Positions 61,626 through 64,000 of a stretch of 64,000 bases of DNA are shown here, piece after piece. Location: assembly GCF_005771675.1 (NCBI RefSeq), contig NZ_VAJM01000010.1, forward strand, positions 184,583-248,582, written 5' to 3'. Both the position numbers and the translations under genes were made by a program. The notes beneath the pieces are model-generated. The model was not told where the DNA came from and searched no databases. It saw nothing but the letters and a program-made list of their open reading frames with translations. Every line of letters begins with the position of its first letter. Positions within the stretch are counted from its first letter, which is position 1. The stretch comes from Hymenobacter jeollabukensis. Lineage in GTDB: Bacteria > Bacteroidota > Bacteroidia > Cytophagales > Hymenobacteraceae.

Positions 61626-62096
61626 ATGTTAGATGTTGCCAAGTACGAGGAGGTAAAGAAGATTTTCACCGCCTACCTCGAAAGCAAGGGCCTGCGCAAA
61701 ACCTCCGAGCGGTACGCCATCCTGGAGGAAATATACTCGCGCACCGGCCACTTCGACGTAGAAGAGCTCTACGCCGGCATGAAAGACCGCGGCGTGCAGG
61801 TCAGCCGCGCCACCGTGTACAACACCTTGGATTTGCTCGTCGAGCACCACCTCGTCAGCAAGCACCAATTCGGCCGCAACCTCGCCCAGTACGAGAAGTC
61901 CTACGGCTACCGCCAGCACGACCACGTCATCTGCACCGAGTGCCACAAAGTGGTCGAGTTCTGCGACCCGCGCATCCATGGCATCCAGACGATGGTCGGG
62001 GAGTTATTGAACTTCCATATCTTGCACCACTCTCTGAATCTTTACGGCATTTGCGGCGATTGCCGCGCCAAAGCCGCTCGTACCAACCCCGAATGA
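61626..62096 (+). CDS. Fur-family transcriptional regulator
   Basis: A 156-residue metal-dependent repressor. Winged-helix part: LRKTSERYAILEEIYSRTGHFDVEELYAGMKDRGVQVSRATVYNTLDLLVEHHLV. Metal sites: HDHVICTECHKVVEFCD (with CxxC at 106-109) and the C-terminal CGDC pair, so a structural zinc site and a regulatory site are probable. It could sense iron, zinc or peroxide (PerR-like); the residues visible do not settle this. The start at 61626 (ATG) is preferred over GTG 6 bases upstream. Its stop overlaps the ATG of the STAS gene (ATGA). Confidence 0.9.
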   Translation: MLDVAKYEEVKKIFTAYLESKGLRKTSERYAILEEIYSRTGHFDVEELYAGMKDRGVQVSRATVYNTLDLLVEHHLVSKHQFGRNLAQYEKSYGYRQHDHVICTECHKVVEFCDPRIHGIQTMVGELLNFHILHHSLNLYGICGDCRAKAARTNPE

Positions 62097-62443
62097 GAAC
62101 CGACGCCAACCTGCAAGACGGCATCCTCTCGGTCCGCCTTTCCGGCGACCTGATTGGCAGCCCCGATTCCCAACAACTCCTCCAGACCGTCGACCAGCAC
62201 CTCGGCGACGAGGCCGTGAAGCTCTGCTCCGTCGACCTCTCCAACGTCCGCTACGTCAACAGCTCCGGCATTGGCGTCCTCGTGTCGCTGCTGACCAAAT
62301 TCCGCAGCCGCGGCGGCGAGCTGGTGCTGATCAACCCCGCCGAGCACCCGCGCAAAATGCTGGCGCTAACCAAACTCACCTCCATCTTCACCATCGCCGA
62401 CGACGAAGCAGCTGCCTCTAGCTTGCTCAAAAACGCCAATTAA
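62093..62443 (+). CDS. STAS-domain protein (anti-sigma-factor antagonist-like)
   Basis: A 116-residue single STAS domain. DLSNVRYVNSSGIGVLVSLLTKFRSRGGELVLIN has the phosphorylatable Ser in the VNSSGIGVL helix start typical of SpoIIAA/RsbV proteins. A kinase partner is not in the window. It overlaps the fur gene by 4 bases at the start and its stop abuts the purA start with no gap, so the three genes are one transcript and translation is probably coupled. The likely role is partner-switch signalling; what it controls is unknown. Confidence 0.88.
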   Translation: MRTDANLQDGILSVRLSGDLIGSPDSQQLLQTVDQHLGDEAVKLCSVDLSNVRYVNSSGIGVLVSLLTKFRSRGGELVLINPAEHPRKMLALTKLTSIFTIADDEAAASSLLKNAN

Positions 62444-63715
62444 ATGCCCGTAGACGTACTCGTTGGCCTCCAGTGGGGCGACGAAGGAAAAGGTAAAATC
62501 GTGGACGTGCTTGCACCCACGTACGACGTAGTAGCTCGTTTTCAAGGCGGCCCCAACGCCGGCCACACCCTCACCTTCAACGGCACCAAGCACGTCCTGC
62601 ACCAGGTGCCATCGGGTATCTTCCACCCGCACATTATTAATGTAGTCGGCAACGGCGTCGTCCTCGACCCCGTCGTCTTCCGCGAAGAGCTGCGCAAGCT
62701 CGCCGCCCGCGGCGTCGACGGCACCGCCAACCTCTACATCTCCAAGAAGGCCCAGCTCATCCTCCCCTCGCACCGCGCACTGGACCGGATCTGGGAAGAA
62801 GCCCGCGGCGGCGGCAAAATCGGCAGCACCTTAAAAGGTATCGGCCCGACCTACCAGGACAAGATCGGCCGTACCGGTCTCCGCGTCGGCGACATCCTGC
62901 ACCCCAACTTCAAGGAGCGTTACGATGAAGCCGTAGCCCGTCACCGCCAGCTTGCCAACTTCCACCAGCGCGAACTGGAAATTGAGGAAGCCGAGCCCAT
63001 TTTCTTCGAAGCCGTCGAAGAGCTCCGCCAACTCCGCCTCACCGACACTGAGTACCTCCTCAACGATCTGCTGGCCCAGGGCAAACGCATCCTGGCCGAA
63101 GGCGCCCAAGGCTCCCTGCTCGACATCGACTTCGGTACCTACCCCTTCGTCACCTCCAGCAGCACCGTGGTAGCCGGCGCCTGCACCGGCCTCGGCATCG
63201 CCCCGAAGCATATCGATAAGGTGTATGGCATCAGCAAAGCCTACTGCACCCGCGTCGGCAGCGGCCCGTTCCCCACCGAACTGCACGATGAAGTAGGGGA
63301 GAAGATCCGCCAGGCCGGCCGCGAGTTCGGCTCCACCACTGGCCGCCCCCGCCGGTGCGGCTGGATCGACCTGCCGGCCCTGCGCTATGCCATCATGCTG
63401 AACGGCGTCACCGAAATCCACCTGATGAAAGCCGACGTGCTTTCCGATTTCGACGAAATCCAGGTCTGCACCAACTACCGCCGCCCCGATGGCAGTACTA
63501 CAGAGCACCTGCCCGACCTAGCCGAACTGCAGGAACTCACCCCCGAGTACACCCCGCTGCCCGGCTGGCAAACCAGCCTCGATAACATCTCGGAGCCCGC
63601 CAATCTGCCTGCCCAACTAACCGCCTACGTGCAATACCTTGAGCAGCAGCTGCAAGTCCCCGTCAGCATCGTCAGCGTCGGCCCCGACCGCATCAGCACC
63701 ATCCACCGGAGCTAG
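62444..63715 (+). CDS. purA: Adenylosuccinate synthetase
   Basis: A 423-residue GTP-dependent enzyme joining IMP and aspartate to give adenylosuccinate on the way to AMP. Seen: VLVGLQWGDEGKGKIVDVLA (the GDEGKGK motif), NAGHTL, HRALDRIWEEARGGGKIGSTLKGIGPTYQDKIGRTGLRVGDIL, EGAQGSLLDIDFGTYPFVTSSSTVVAGACTGLGIAP, and TGRPRRCGWIDL. Length is family-typical. It starts right after the STAS gene stop and ends before a terminator. Confidence 0.98.
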   Translation: MPVDVLVGLQWGDEGKGKIVDVLAPTYDVVARFQGGPNAGHTLTFNGTKHVLHQVPSGIFHPHIINVVGNGVVLDPVVFREELRKLAARGVDGTANLYISKKAQLILPSHRALDRIWEEARGGGKIGSTLKGIGPTYQDKIGRTGLRVGDILHPNFKERYDEAVARHRQLANFHQRELEIEEAEPIFFEAVEELRQLRLTDTEYLLNDLLAQGKRILAEGAQGSLLDIDFGTYPFVTSSSTVVAGACTGLGIAPKHIDKVYGISKAYCTRVGSGPFPTELHDEVGEKIRQAGREFGSTTGRPRRCGWIDLPALRYAIMLNGVTEIHLMKADVLSDFDEIQVCTNYRRPDGSTTEHLPDLAELQELTPEYTPLPGWQTSLDNISEPANLPAQLTAYVQYLEQQLQVPVSIVSVGPDRISTIHRS

Positions 63716-63738
63716 ACACCAGTCGAAAAATAAATGCA

Positions 63739-63777
63739 AAGGCCCGCTTGACATTGCGCAAGCGGGCCTTACCTTTG
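63739..63777 (+). terminator. Terminator of the fur-STAS-purA unit overlapping a promoter-like motif
   Basis: Arms 63739-63749 and 63760-63770 (AAGGCCCGCTT) with a 10-base loop. The same bases also read TTG (63748-63750) - 19 bases - TACCTTTG (63770-63777), a good promoter match, so the site may stop one transcript and start another. Confidence 0.7.
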
Positions 63778-63850
63778 TCATCCCAGTTCGGCAAACGGCC
63801 AGCTGAAACCTCAAACGAGGAAGTTTTGAAAAGTTTTTCGATCAAGTCTC

Positions 63851-63882
63851 TTGACTTTCTGAAATTGGAAGTGCTACCTTTG
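63851..63882 (+). promoter_or_regulatory. Strong promoter candidate P1
   Basis: TTGAC at 63851-63855 and TACCTTTG at 63875-63882, 21 bases between TTG and TA. No gene follows within the window. Confidence 0.8.
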
Positions 63883-63945
63883 CACCCCGATTCAGCAGGA
63901 AGCGGCGAGAACAACCGGCGACAAAAAAAAAGTTGTCGATTGGGC

Positions 63946-63977
63946 TTGACACGAAAGCGAAAAGGTTCCGATCTTTG
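63946..63977 (+). promoter_or_regulatory. Strong promoter candidate P2
   Basis: TTGAC at 63946-63950 and GATCTTTG at 63970-63977, again 21 bases apart. It lies 95 bases after P1 on the same strand. Tandem promoters of this kind commonly precede rRNA or other stable-RNA operons; the operon itself would be beyond the window. Confidence 0.7.
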
Positions 63978-64000
63978 CCCTCCGTTTCGCTTCGAAACGA

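Overview
The window is chromosomal DNA of a GC-rich member of the Bacteroidota, most like the Hymenobacter group (Cytophagales). The evidence is two SusC/SusD-type outer-membrane uptake pairs, a C-terminal type IX secretion sorting tail, promoters of the Bacteroidetes type (TTG-N19..21-TAnnTTTG), and the gene sets tig-clpP-clpX, paaZ/paaG, hldD, lpxB and a fur-STAS-purA string. No phage, plasmid, transposase or CRISPR was seen. The organism assignment is inference from gene style, not from a marker gene.

Layout. 1-4.2 kb: end of an unidentified gene, a DUF2059 exported protein, two lipoproteins (one split by a frameshift in a run of six G) and a fatty-acyl-CoA synthetase. 4.5-14.1 kb (minus strand): NagB-type deaminase fused to a PIG-L/LmbE deacetylase domain, then SusC, SusD and two tandem NagX-like (DUF5009/HGSNAT-type) membrane acyltransferases. 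14.5-20.6 kb (plus strand, divergent): a second SusC, a SusD-like-2 lipoprotein and a third surface lipoprotein. 21.6-23.4 kb: an exported GHL10 (DUF187/DigH-like) glycosidase. Together 4.5-23.4 kb reads as an amino-sugar or denuded-glycan acquisition locus without a recognisable chitinase.

23.5-45.8 kb is mixed: a BLUF blue-light sensor, alpha/beta hydrolase, flavin reductase, DoxX, SDR, TPR protein, T9SS cargo, DUF885 lipoprotein, diphthine-ammonia-ligase-like ATPase, metallo-beta-lactamase-fold hydrolase with a C-terminal membrane anchor, HTTM protein, two Ser/Thr-rich secreted proteins, a DCC1-like thiol protein, a MarR/quinone-reductase divergent pair, an FAD protein, hldD and a bestrophin channel.

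45.9-63.7 kb is mostly housekeeping: a BtuF/BtuC-type transporter without its ATPase, a pterin synthase of the C-x5-HGH type, lpxB, clpX, clpP, tig, a tRNA-Leu(TAG), phenylacetate-degradation genes (an enoyl-CoA hydratase, paaZ, paaG), a bifunctional RelA/SpoT, and fur-STAS-purA. Two promoter-like sites at the extreme right edge point out of the window and probably drive a strongly expressed or stable-RNA operon.

The least explained material is non-coding. There are several families of long, nested, partly mosaic inverted repeats between genes, a 42-bp tandem array with a CCGCCTAGGCGG core, and a 21-bp tandem array with a 42-bp higher-order period. These are described individually below.
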